This document shows, piece after piece, positions 14,568 to 24,649 of a stretch of 64,000 bases of DNA; positions within the stretch are counted from its first letter, which is position 1, and each line of letters begins with the position of its first letter. Origin of the DNA: Mesostigma viride (Eukaryota > Streptophyta > Mesostigmatophyceae > Mesostigmatales > Mesostigmataceae); the NCBI GenBank assembly GCA_009746045.1, contig RPFO01000645.1, positions 1,195,193 through 1,259,192 of the forward strand. Reading direction: 5' to 3'. The notes beneath the pieces were generated by a model. It was given only the letters and a program-made list of their open reading frames with translations. It was not told the origin of the DNA and did no database searches. The translations under genes and the position numbers were made by a program.

Positions 14568-14832
14568 GAATTAATTAATTAATTAAAATCATAGCTCCGT
14601 GGGGAGCATATGTAACACATAGCCCTGAGAAAGGGGCATCTATGGGGTTGTAATACAATCAGGGCGACAACCTGCAGGTGTAGGATGTACAACTATCACC
14701 TGCTCTGGGTGCACAAGGTGCACCTGCACCGCCATGATGACCAGTTCATGCCTCCTAAACAAGCACATGCACACAAGGCGGCTTGAGGAGAGGGCCTAGA
14801 AGGCCTGCATGACATATGGGGTGGAAGGTATG
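14568..14832 (-). mobile_element. LINE 3' end, family B (5'-truncated)
   Basis: The plus strand shows (AATT)n then AGCTCCGTGGGGAGC, ATGTAACACATA and GAGAAAGGGGCAT. This is the reverse complement of the family-B 3' end seen at 26.77-27.01 kb and 17.17-17.27 kb, and it matches the copy at 30.79 kb in the same orientation. The internal sequence carries GGTGCACCTTGTGCACC-like blocks also found in the 26.8-kb copy. No reading frame remains. Confidence 0.75.
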
Positions 14833-15334
14833 TGGCTAGGCTATTCTGATCAGACACTCCGCAAAGGTGAAAACCATTTGCGTTCAGTGCCGGGCCGCGG
14901 AAAACGCGGAAAAACGCGATCTGCAAATGAATCCGACCGGAATCGAACTGGGGACCTCTCGCACCAATTTTGCTGACTATAGGACGGACGTCTCCGGTTA
15001 CCATGGCATCACCAACTTACACCTACAGTCATCCGCAAAAGTTCTCCTGTCCGGGGAGTGATGCAAGCCTTTCGGATTTGGTACTAGATAAATCACTCGA
15101 GATCTGTGTGTAGGAGTACTACACACGTGTCGATCTGCACGCGAGACTTGTTCAGTAGGCTATAGCTGGGGTACACATGGCCTCTCAGCAGAGAGTAACT
15201 CCCTGCATGGGCAAAGCATGACTAGCTCGAAATTGCTGCGGCTATTGTAAGGGCGGGTGTGGGCCCGTCACGTAGGCATACATGGCCACGTCACTAAGCT
15301 TTCTAGTCTACACTATACTGCTATATATTCCCTA

Positions 15335-16620
15335 GGCTGGGGTGGCTGGGGTGGCTGGGGCGGCAGGGGTCGCCTGCCAGGGCTTGTGGGCGACGTAGAT
15401 GTCCGCCCCCTTCCAACTTAGACCGGCTTCTGCCCCGCCGTCTGCCGAACTGAAGCTGGAGGTAGATCGGCCATAGAGTCCCGTCGCCGTTGTTGCTGCG
15501 TCAAGGTCAAGTCGTCGTCCAGCGTGTAGGCGGTCCCCCCAAGCCGCTTGCGACACTTGAGGAACTCCATCTTATCCGCCATGGTGTCAAAGGTGCATGA
15601 GGAGCAAGGGGGAGGGGCCGGCCTCACCCCGCGAGCGGGGAAGGCGGGTTACCCCCCGCGGCTTGCCCTTACCAGTGATAGCCATGGGGACAAGGATTTT
15701 GTTCTCAAACGCCACGGCAAGGGTCCCGGAGGTCTCGTCCTGCAGCGGGTCGAAGTGCTTGACTATGACGTTAAGGCTGCGCTTGGCGAGCTCGGCCTCC
15801 TCGCGGACTGGTCTAGCGTCTGCTGCTTAATTAAGCTGGGCGGCGATGGCGGAGGTGGTGGAGGTGGCGTGCTGCTTAAGCATGTCCGCCCATGCAGGTC
15901 GGGATGGGAGGAGCATCGCCGGCAGGGCCAGCAGGGGCTGGCCGAGCGGCGATGTCCTTCACCGCCTGGGCAGTGATGCCGGCGGTGTTCTGCAAGAAGC
16001 ATTCGATGGCTATGGCATTGTCCTGCAGGCGCGGCTTGTCGATGGTGAGGAGGCTGCTAGGCGGTGACGGGCGTCGGTTGTGGTGCCGGAGGTGGAGGCG
16101 AGGAGCTTGGAGGTGGCGGTGGTGGTGCAGGAGAGGAGGGGAAGCTGGGCAGCCCGCGTGCCATTCATGGTCGCCACATCTGCGGCGAGGGGTGTCACGT
16201 GCTGCACGAGGGCCTGGTTGATGATGGAGCGGATTTCGGAGGTGGAATTCATGGAAGTGGGGGCCCAGATCTCGGCGACAGAGCGCCCGAGGAGGGAGCA
16301 GAGGGCGAGGAGCTGAAGGCGGGGGCGGGGGTAGCTGGACAGATTCGGAGCGAAAGTGCCGACTACGCGGCCAGGCGGAGTGAGGCGACCGAGGACGTCA
16401 AGGTGCTGGCACAGGGCACTGAAGAAGCGAGGTGCGCGACCCGTAGAACACAGGGCTCTTGAGAATGGACCGCGCCGCGCTGGACCCACACCTGGGTGAG
16501 TCTCAGATGGGTTTCCGTCGTGGTCGTAATGTTCACTGTCACTGGCTGTGTTTGTCGCGCGCCGGTTGATGGAGGAGGTGCGTCGCCTTTGCCCTGACAG
16601 TTTGCCGCTGGTCTTCATTT
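15335..16620 (-). pseudogene. degenerate LINE ORF1 (inverted relative to the next RT piece)
   Basis: Minus-strand fragments match the ORF1 proteins at 22.7 kb and 60.5 kb in order. Near 15540-15480 is KRLGGTAYTLDDDLTLTQQQ, like the C-terminal RRM-adjacent segment of the 60.5-kb protein. Near 16010-15950 is NTAGITAQAVKDIAAR, shared with the 22.7-kb copy. Near 16400-16200 is LQLLALCSLLGRSVAEIW. Frames change several times, and TTAATTAA interrupts the sequence at about 15829. The direction is opposite to the RT fragment that follows. Confidence 0.75.
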
Positions 16621-16812
16621 TTGTCGACTATATCAAGGCCTTTGACACGGTCCTCTGGGAGGCTCTTTGGGCCATCCTAGCTCTGGATCGGGTGCCACCA
16701 GCGTTTATTGCTGCCATTCGTCGACTGTATGAGGGCTCACAGGGAGTAGTGCAGACTGCGGAAGGCACCACCCCACCATTCCCCCTTCATCCCGCGGGAG
16801 TCTGTGTCGGCG
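16450..16812 (+). pseudogene. LINE reverse transcriptase fragment (family A)
   Basis: The fragment carries SQMGFRRGRN, then after a frameshift FIFVDYIKAFDTVLWEALW, the motif-A block of a non-LTR reverse transcriptase (F-x-D-x-x-K-A-F-D). IRRLYEGSQGVVQTAEGTTP follows. It stops before the QG and YADD motifs. The same block starts the copy at 17.41 kb, so this is a separate insertion. Confidence 0.85.
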
Positions 16813-17172
16813 GGGACATAAGCTTTGCCTGTTTGTCACCATAGCCATCACGCGGATACCCCCAATTATGTGAAGTTATTTCTAATAACCAAACATGCTC
16901 ACTTCAGGCCCTGTTATTGGACAGCCATATCCGATAGACAGGAAGTCTTGTGTCTGTATGAACAAGCAGAGAGACGCCCGACCAAAAGGGGACCACCGCT
17001 CTCTACCGCGTAAGTACTGTCTCGTAGGAATGGCCTCTAGACGGGAAACGACCACCCTCTACGATTCCTGGAGAGTGCTAGGAATCTCCCCTGTCTCTTG
17101 GGGTTTGATAAGTCCGTTCTGTCTTTGATGACAGGAGGTAAAAGATCTGTGCATGTAGTGGAGCAGAGACCA

Positions 17173-17270
17173 CCATTTTATTCTGTTACAATATGCCCTT
17201 TCTCTGGGATATGTGCTACATTTACTCCCAACGGAGTTATGTTCCTATAATTAATGAATTAATTAGCCTG
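17173..17270 (+). mobile_element. LINE 3' end, family B (short 5'-truncated copy)
   Basis: The copy contains ATGCCCTTTCTCTGGGATATGTGCTACAT-type sequence, then ACTCCCAACGGAGT, then TATGTTCCTATAATTAATGAATTAATTA. The hairpin and AATT tail match the other family-B ends. It lies between two family-A reverse transcriptase fragments. Confidence 0.7.
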
Positions 17271-17411
17271 AAGGGAACCAATCAGAGTCATGAATGGGAT
17301 TCTAAACGAGACCTTCGTATCCGTCCTAGTCACACGAAACAGAACAACACCACACACAGCCTGGCAGAGTCCAGACATGAGATCCTGATCGATCTGTAGT
17401 AAGTACTGAAG

Positions 17412-18743
17412 CTCTGGATCGGGTACCACCTGCGTTTTAATATTGCTGGCTGCTGCCATTCGCCGACTGTATGAGGGCTCACAGGCAGTAGTGCGGACTG
17501 CGGAGGGCACCACTCCACCATTCCCCCTTCACCACGGGGTGTGGCAAGGTTGTGTCCTGTCCCCATACCTGTTCATTATATTGTCGTGGATCACCTCATG
17601 CGCCGGGCACGTGCGCGCTTTACTGCTCTTAAGGGGTTCGAGCCAGGCTTGGACATCCTTAACGTGAAAGAGCACGGCGGGGTTAGACCTGGTTACCGCC
17701 TTGCCGACCTGATTTATGCGGATGATACCATGCACTCTAGATCATCATCGAGAGCCCCGAGCACATTCACTGAGACCTGGCCGGACTGCCTGGGCCTGGA
17801 GGCGCGGGCGGTGGGGTTGGAGATTAGTGTCAAAACCGAGGCGATGGTGATTGGGGCCTCCAGTAAACCACCGCTGCCGCACCTGCTCGACGGGACGGAG
17901 GTCCCGTTCCGCGACCGCTTCAAGCTGTTGGGGAGCTGGCTTCCTGACACCGCCGACGATGTGGACACCCGCATCGGCCTTGCCTGGGCCAATTAAGCTC
18001 CCGGTTCGCTCACACCCTACTGGCGCTCGAAGGGCCTGGGCGGGCACCGCAAGCGCATGCTCTTCAAGGTCCTCGTCCTCACGGTGCTCACGTATGGCGC
18101 CGAGGCGTGGACCCTCCCACCCAAACTGGCAGCTAGGTTAGACGGCACGGTTTACAGGATGCTCCGACAGGTCCTTAACGTAGGTTTTTCCGAGCGTCCG
18201 TCATCAGAGTCTTTGTATCATGGCATGCCTCGTGTTTCGGACGAGATTAGGCAGCGTAGGATAGCATTTGTAGGACACCTTGCCCGCACCAGCCAGGTCG
18301 ACACCACCCTTGGTCTGGCCGGCCCCCAGCGGCTTGGCCAGCCAGGGCGGCGCATTCTGACCTGGCCTGGCCCCGAGGACATTCCCAAAAGGGTAGGGAA
18401 ACCTGTCACGATTCAACTACGTTCAGATGTTGCTGGACGACCTATAGTGGTCCCAGCCCAGTTTGAGCACCGCATCCACTCTCTCTCCCGTCTTTGGACT
18501 GCCATGCAGGACAAGACGCGGTGGAAGAAGATTGTCAAGGCGCACACGCCCGACCCTGTGGGCAAGCCACCTCCCCCCAAGCGGCGGAGGCGTTTTGATG
18601 AGTAGTGTAGTTAGTCCTGATTTTCTAGATAGCTTAGAGTTAGGATAGTTCGATCACGCGGCTCCCTCCACCCCATCCATCATGGAATATGTGCTACATG
18701 ACCTCCCCACGGAGGCATGTTATAATTTAATTTAATTTAATTT
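17412..18743 (+). pseudogene. 5'-truncated family-A LINE with frame-broken RT
   Basis: Conceptual translation gives RT blocks in order: GVWQGCVLSPYLF, DLIYADDTM (YADD catalytic motif), GLEISVKTEAMVIGA and FKLLGSWLPDT, then a C-terminal region with RRIAFVGHLARTSQVD ending in KPPPPKRRRRFDE. The open part after the last break is 18057-18605. Breaks include TAAT and GCTG insertions near 17440 and an ATTA insertion at about 17990 that creates a stop. The 3' end has CCTCCCCACGGAGG and an (ATTTA)n tail. Flanks AAGTACTGAAG (17401-17411) and AAGTACTAAAG (18744-18754) look like an 11-bp target-site duplication with one mismatch. Confidence 0.9.
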
Positions 18744-18754
18744 AAGTACTAAAG

Positions 18755-21700
18755 TCCCAAAGGAACATTTAAGACTTGGTAGTACCAACCAACAAACTAA
18801 CCCCACGTGGATCAGGCCACGACCAATAAGGGCTTCTGACAGTCGGTTGACAAAGTACAAGGGTCCAAGTACCGCCTTCTAGAAAACCTTATAACTTTCT
18901 CAATACTGATCCAAAAGACCTCGAATAAAAGCCAAACATTCACAAAACAAAGGATGTAACAACAAATCACTTTCGCTTGTTACATATCGATCCCCCTCAA
19001 GATTGGAACAGTGTACGTATTGTCACGAGCCACGAGCCACGAGGTAGCCATGGCTGACGGCGGAGCTCATAACTTTCACGTTTGAGCACCGAATTTAGCA
19101 CAACACCTAAAATCGGTCCGTCCGGTTACATGAGATCCTGGGAATTTTGGCGCGAACGCGTCGCGTTGAGGACGACGGGACCAGAAAAATTCCACCTCGC
19201 ATGGCTGTCGACCCTATGTCCGCCGGAATATCAGTCAAAAGTCAATTATGCATGTTAAGTCGCTGCGATGGATGCAAACGACGCGTAAACTCTCCTGCTT
19301 TGCGATGATGCATGGTAGATATTATTCGCGTATGTTCATGCGTCAAAATAATTCGCAAACTGAGACGCTGATTTTTTGTGTCGGCCAGATCTGGAATTGG
19401 CAGCGAAAATGCATGTTTATTAATTGTGGGGGAAACTTTTTTGTTGGAAGCTCACAATTCCCAAAAGGTGGAATCCGAATGGGCTTCAAGTCTACTTTCA
19501 CGAGCGCTAATCAGTTTTTCGAGAAACGAATCACATTTTCCAGGCTGTCGCATTACCTGCCGGCAGGTCAGATTTTGCTGTTTTCAGTGACGTTTACGAC
19601 CGTCCTTGCTTGATGCGTTTCTTCCTTTTTTTCGGCTCACGGCATGGCGGGGCTTGTTCCAACATGCCTGCGGAGGTGTAAGCTGTGTAGCCATGATTTA
19701 AAAGTCACATATTGCTCTCGCGCCACCATCTGTTACTGCTCGACACTGCAAGAAACACTGGTTGCCTGCTCGCAACGCAAGCACAAGCACGACAACGGTG
19801 CCCTAATCCACATCCAGGCGTGTATTTCCGAGAAAAACTTCAGGCTTTTGTCGCGGCATACCTTCGGTGTTCCAAGCCGTTCACCGCTCCCCGAAATAGT
19901 CTTATGACTCGCTTTTATAGCATTGTGGGTTCGCGTCCGCCATCTCCGCCGGGTGCTGACACGAGATGTTCGCGCTGAACCTGGACTGCAAGGTCGCCCG
20001 CTACCGGTTAGCTGTACGTATTTAGCAAGCTCTGGATGATATTGTCATGGTTTTGGTGCAGGAAGGTGCTGTGGGGGGGTCTATCTCACCTCTTTACCTA
20101 GCTTTCCTCCTCCTAGCTTGACAGCTAAGTTTGCATCAGGAAGTCATGCTTGTTGACAAAGCTCGATGGATATAAACCTTGGGATGTGCTGTGAAGGTGT
20201 TAGCATGCTTGCTTGAAGAATTGAATGCGTATTTGTGCAAGCCATGGACATTTTTTATTAAGGGCAGTAGGTAGCAGCCACGTTCTTATTCAATTGTGTC
20301 AGGACGTCTATGTTGCCTTTACTGCACTCTGTCCTAGAGGAGTTTGATGCCACTGTAGATGACTATGACCAGTGGGGTGGTGAGGATGGGCCGGTGTGCT
20401 GGGGTGAGCCTGAAGGGCACCTTGGATCACGTGACCCTTAGGCAATCATGCCAGGCTGTGCAGTTTATGGCTTGTGATGTATGGATGCAGCGGGTGAGGC
20501 AGGTTGTCGTTGCCGTGGCCTGTGTTAGTGAACTCTATCATCTTTTAACTTACCCAAAGCCCCCCTAGACCTAAACTGCCTCGCCTTCTTTGAGGGGTTG
20601 CCTTCTTTGAGGAGTGCCATGTCTTGAAAGGTTTGTTGGGGCCCTGGCATTTCAGAGTAGGTTGAGGTGGAGAGGGGTGGCACACTGCTAGGTGATGGCA
20701 GGGCCATCCATGTGATGCACCTTACGTTGGGATGGGGACCATGCATTTGTTCTTGTTGCTAGCATGGGCAGGGTGAGCGGCTGGGAGTAAGGTGTAAGTG
20801 CTACTTGCGCCACTGTCCGAAAGGGGAGCTCCATGCGGTGGGCAAACAGCGTTGCAAGCGTACACTTAACACAAATGTGGTCTGATGCACTCAGCTGACC
20901 TGCCATTTCTCTTGATGCACCAAACCACACTAAAGGCTTGATATAGCCGGTAGGAAATGCATGTGCATGCAGTGTCAAAAGCAGAGAGGGACATTGTTAG
21001 CACATGAGTGTGATTGTAAACCGATGAGTGTGAGCCTCCCCGTGCCATCCCATGCATTTTACACCTATTTTTGGCAATCCCCCATCATGCCGCAGTTATG
21101 CACCGCCTATGCAAGGGGGATGAATAGACAGTTCTAGGTGTGTTGAGGGATGAGATAAGGGTAAACATGAGGAGCCATGCAGGCTAAAACGGAAGGGCGA
21201 TGTCAACAGTGTGTTTGCCCAGATTTTGATGTCAGGAGGGGCTGAAAGATCAGTGGCCACGATAAACCTAGGTGGATTACATGAGAGATGACACGACCAT
21301 GAGAGGGTGGTAGATGAGTTCAACTGAGAAGAGCTAGCATTACATGCACAGATTCTTAATGACCTATGGACTGTCCAAGGGTTGGAGTTCAGTGCACGTT
21401 CCAAAGACTATGATGAGCATGACGATGATGGCAAGGGGGCGGGGGGGCGCAATTAGGACAGGCACTGATGCAGAATTATGTTGTACAGCAGCTAGGTGCT
21501 GAGCTCAATTGAATAGCAGCCCAAGCCACTGCTGTCCTTGATTGCGCTTTGTATTTCCATGTAGCAGAGAGGCACCTGGCAGATATATATTTGGATTAGC
21601 TGCTATAAGACACGCACAGCAGGGGTGCCCAGCAGAGTGGGCCAAGTACTGCAAAGGAGATTGTGTGTGCTGCCGAGCGGGGCCCGTTTAGAAAAGAGAC

Positions 21701-22496
21701 TGGTCAGCCGACAGGCACGACTGGTCAGCCAAGCTCCCCTTCTTGAGGCTTGTAGGCACTATGGTGCTTGTTCCGAATGCCAGCATCTACTGTGATTGAT
21801 GGTGATTTTGTCCCTTGATGATGATCGCTTTTTTAGTCTGTGTTGGCTAATGTATCCAGCCCCAGTGGCATGTATATGAATCCCATGACAGCCATGACGA
21901 TAATTGAGTGAAGAATGCAAAGTTTTCCAAGACAATGGCGCAGAATATGGAGTATTTTTGCAAAAATCGCTCTATTTCTGCTTGCATCGGTCACTTTTAG
22001 TGGGCCGGCAGTGGTCCTAATATGTTCAACTTGTGTTCTAGTGTAAATTCAAGTATTGTGCTATTAATGTGACGAATTCTGGCATGATTGGGCCGCATAT
22101 GTGCTGGCAGGGGCTTCATAAGTTTGAAAATAATGCACTAAAACGGTGTTTTGGCTCATGTATGCCAGAATTATAGCACATAGTTTGGTCCTACATTGCA
22201 TACTTAAGGGCGGGTTTTGTCTTTGGATATAAATTAATAAGCATGACCATTTCCAGCTGAATTGGACTACATTTACTACTTGTGTGAGGCTGCTATGCCT
22301 CCTTATGCCTGGAAAACATCGTTTTTTGCACTTTTCCACGTCACGGTTTGATGCTAAAAATAGGTCAGTTGGCTCCCCAATTTATGTGATGTGAACAGGG
22401 TCCTAGGGGGACCTTAAGTCCAGAATGGCACCCCGATCTGACTATATGTGTGGGAGATATGACCCCATGTAACAAAAAAGGCCGTTTTTAGGTGAT
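18755..22496. other. no recognisable gene
   Basis: Only short open frames are present, none with a known motif. No tandem repeats, LINE ends or clear splice-linked exons were found. It could be intergenic, or include decayed transposon sequence. Confidence 0.5.
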
Positions 22497-22714
22497 GTGG
22501 CCGTGAATATCACAATCGACGCGTCTTTCTACGACGCACATGCTGATACAATTTTCCGAAGCTATTACGCAATATACGATGAGCAAACGCCTCGATCTCG
22601 ACGCAACGCAGCCTGGCGGCTGCGCTCAGCAATGAAAATACGTCTGCAGCTCCGGCTGCGCAGCTTCGCCCACCGGCCCAGAAGGCAGCGGCGCCACTAG
22701 CCAATTAAGCTCTA

Positions 22715-23462
22715 GTGGTCGTCCCGCCCCCTGCTGAGCCCGCCTCGCCAGCAGCATCGCCTGAACCCGCAGTCGCGCGCCCTGCCGAGCCGAACTGGGT
22801 AGAGCTCGACTTTGTGGCTGAAGCCAGCCAGCCCGGCTTCCTTGACGCGTTTACACAACCCGGGTCCGAGGAACGCGTCCTGGCCTGCGTGTTTTTTGGA
22901 TCGCACGCCTCGCTTCTTGAAATGTGCAGGCAGCTCTTCATCCAAGGTCGCCTCTTTGATCCTCGCCAGAGGTGTGCCTCCACTGTCGACCCCTTCCCCA
23001 GCCTCCGCCGCCCCCACCTCCAGCAATTCGCTCTCTTTTCCCTCCTTGGACGCTCCATCGGGGAGCTTTGGCCCCCCAAGCCCCTCACCACCACCTTAAC
23101 CGAATCCTCCATCCGCTCACTCAAGGAGGCCCTCGAGCAGCACGTGGCCCCCATTGCTGCAGATGTGGCGGCCGTGGGCTGGCTGCCGAGCTTCCCCTCC
23201 TCTCCACCGCCACCTCCACCCTCCTCGCCTCCTCCACCGCCACCACCTCCACCTCCGACGCCATCACCGCCCAGCGCCGCGACATCGACCAGCGCCTCAA
23301 GGATAATGCAATCGCTATCGAGGTCCTGCAGAACACCGCCGGCCTCACCGCCCAGGCAGTGAAGGACATTGCCGCCAAGCCAATGGTGCTACCCACTAGA
23401 CACTCCCGGCCAGTTAGGCTCGAAACACACGCCCTGATCAAGCATGCTGTTTCCGGCCCCAC
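22715..23462 (+). pseudogene. LINE ORF1 N-terminal half (degenerate)
   Basis: The 215-codon frame includes LQQFALFSLLGRSIGELWPP and IRSLKEALEQHVAPIAADVA. After a frame change it gives ITAQRRDIDQRLKDNAIAI and NTAGLTAQAVKDIAAK. All match the inverted ORF1 at 15.3-16.6 kb, and the spacing resembles the intact ORF1 at 60.5 kb. The RRM-like C-terminal part is absent. AATTAA occurs just upstream at about 22702. A dispersed repeat starts at its 3' edge. Confidence 0.75.
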
Positions 23463-23649
23463 CGTCTAGGTCATCTAGTCGCTCTACACGTAAGCCAGCC
23501 ATAATTTCAATGCACACGGATACACATTTCCATCACCATTCATCTTCATAATCCTGAACGACTCGAACACGCGGACAAGATAACGGCAGGCTCGAGCTAC
23601 CATGGTCCGGATTCTCCCGATTTCTGGCCTGCGCTGGTTGTCTCATTGA
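23455..23649 (+). repeat. dispersed repeat R, longest forward copy
   Basis: This segment of about 195 bp is nearly identical to the reverse complement of 57789-57990. It ends TGGCCTGCGCTGGTTGTCTC then ATTGA. On the opposite strand it contains GTTCGAGTC (a possible tRNA B box) about 35 nt after GGTAGCTCGAGCC, so a tRNA-like origin is possible but unproven. Confidence 0.8.
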
Positions 23650-23868
23650 TCTATGCACAGGTTACTTAGAGAAGAAAAGTCACTCCCTAGTCTGCTCTTA
23701 TAACCAGATAAACACAGCAATACTGGAAATCCTTCCATCAGCATTCTGGAATTAATTCTGGAGCTCTGGATTGACTGCAACATCAGAACTGGAGTGGAAC
23801 CCACCATCATCCATCCTGGAATCCCTTCCTCACACCACAGTCCAAAACCCGGGCCCTCCACACGCGCG

Positions 23869-23960
23869 GGCACGTGGCGACTCGAACACGATAACGGCAG
23901 GCTCGAGCTACCATGGTCCGGATTCTCCCGATTTCTGGCCTGCGCTGGTTGTCTCCTTGA
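23869..23960 (+). repeat. dispersed repeat R, truncated copy
   Basis: This copy of about 90 bp has the same constant right end (GCTGGTTGTCTCCTTGA at 23944-23960) as the 195-bp copy, but starts later at CGACTCGAACACG. Confidence 0.85.
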
Positions 23961-24649
23961 TAAATTACGGTGGTGAGATTGGCATGCAACATAAGGAAAA
24001 CCCCGAAAAGAAGAAGAACCCTTTAATATATATATAAGGGCCGTAATCTATCATTCTCAATGAATATATAAGGGCCGCTACGGTACAAGGCTGTGTGGTT
24101 GAAAAGTGTCGTCCCAGAAGTTCTTGTTCAATACTGCCGATGTACTGAAGTCCTGCATTGAGCTTGATTCGATAAAAAAAATCACATAATTTAGACATGA
24201 AAATTCTTAAGTCTGTGTCAAGAAGAATCCCTCTAGATAACACATGTTATAATGTTGGTACCCTAATCTATCACTCTTGCTTGAGCCTGGCTCAGCAGAT
24301 GCTCCATCACTCTTGACTGCCTTGAAGCAATGCCAAAAGATGAGTGACTTAAAAGCTTGACTTGCATGCCAGTCCCCAGAGCACCCTTTGCTAGAAAATT
24401 AAAAAACAATTTACATCACTGAACTGGCAGAAACATGGTTGCAAAGATATGTCCTGGTTCACGCAAAATCAATGCACAAGTGCAAGTGCATGATTCAAGC
24501 CCTTCGTTGGCTGGCAAAGTTTTGACAGTAACCGGAAGCATTCCCGCTGCCTTAGGTACCTCCACAGCCTAACCACTCCACATACGTCTACTATCATTCA
24601 TAACTTTCCACAGAACTCCCACAGGCATTACATGGCTGCTGCAGAAATT

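Noticed and set aside
14931-14989. tRNA-like sequence on minus (CCCCAGTTCGATTCCGG with GTCCGTC/GTCGGAT ends)
   Set aside because: A T arm and near acceptor stem can be drawn, but no anticodon arm. Too weak to call without a covariance-model search.
19248-19613. 121-codon plus-strand ORF
   Set aside because: No motif, no supporting splice structure, and overlapping frames of similar length.
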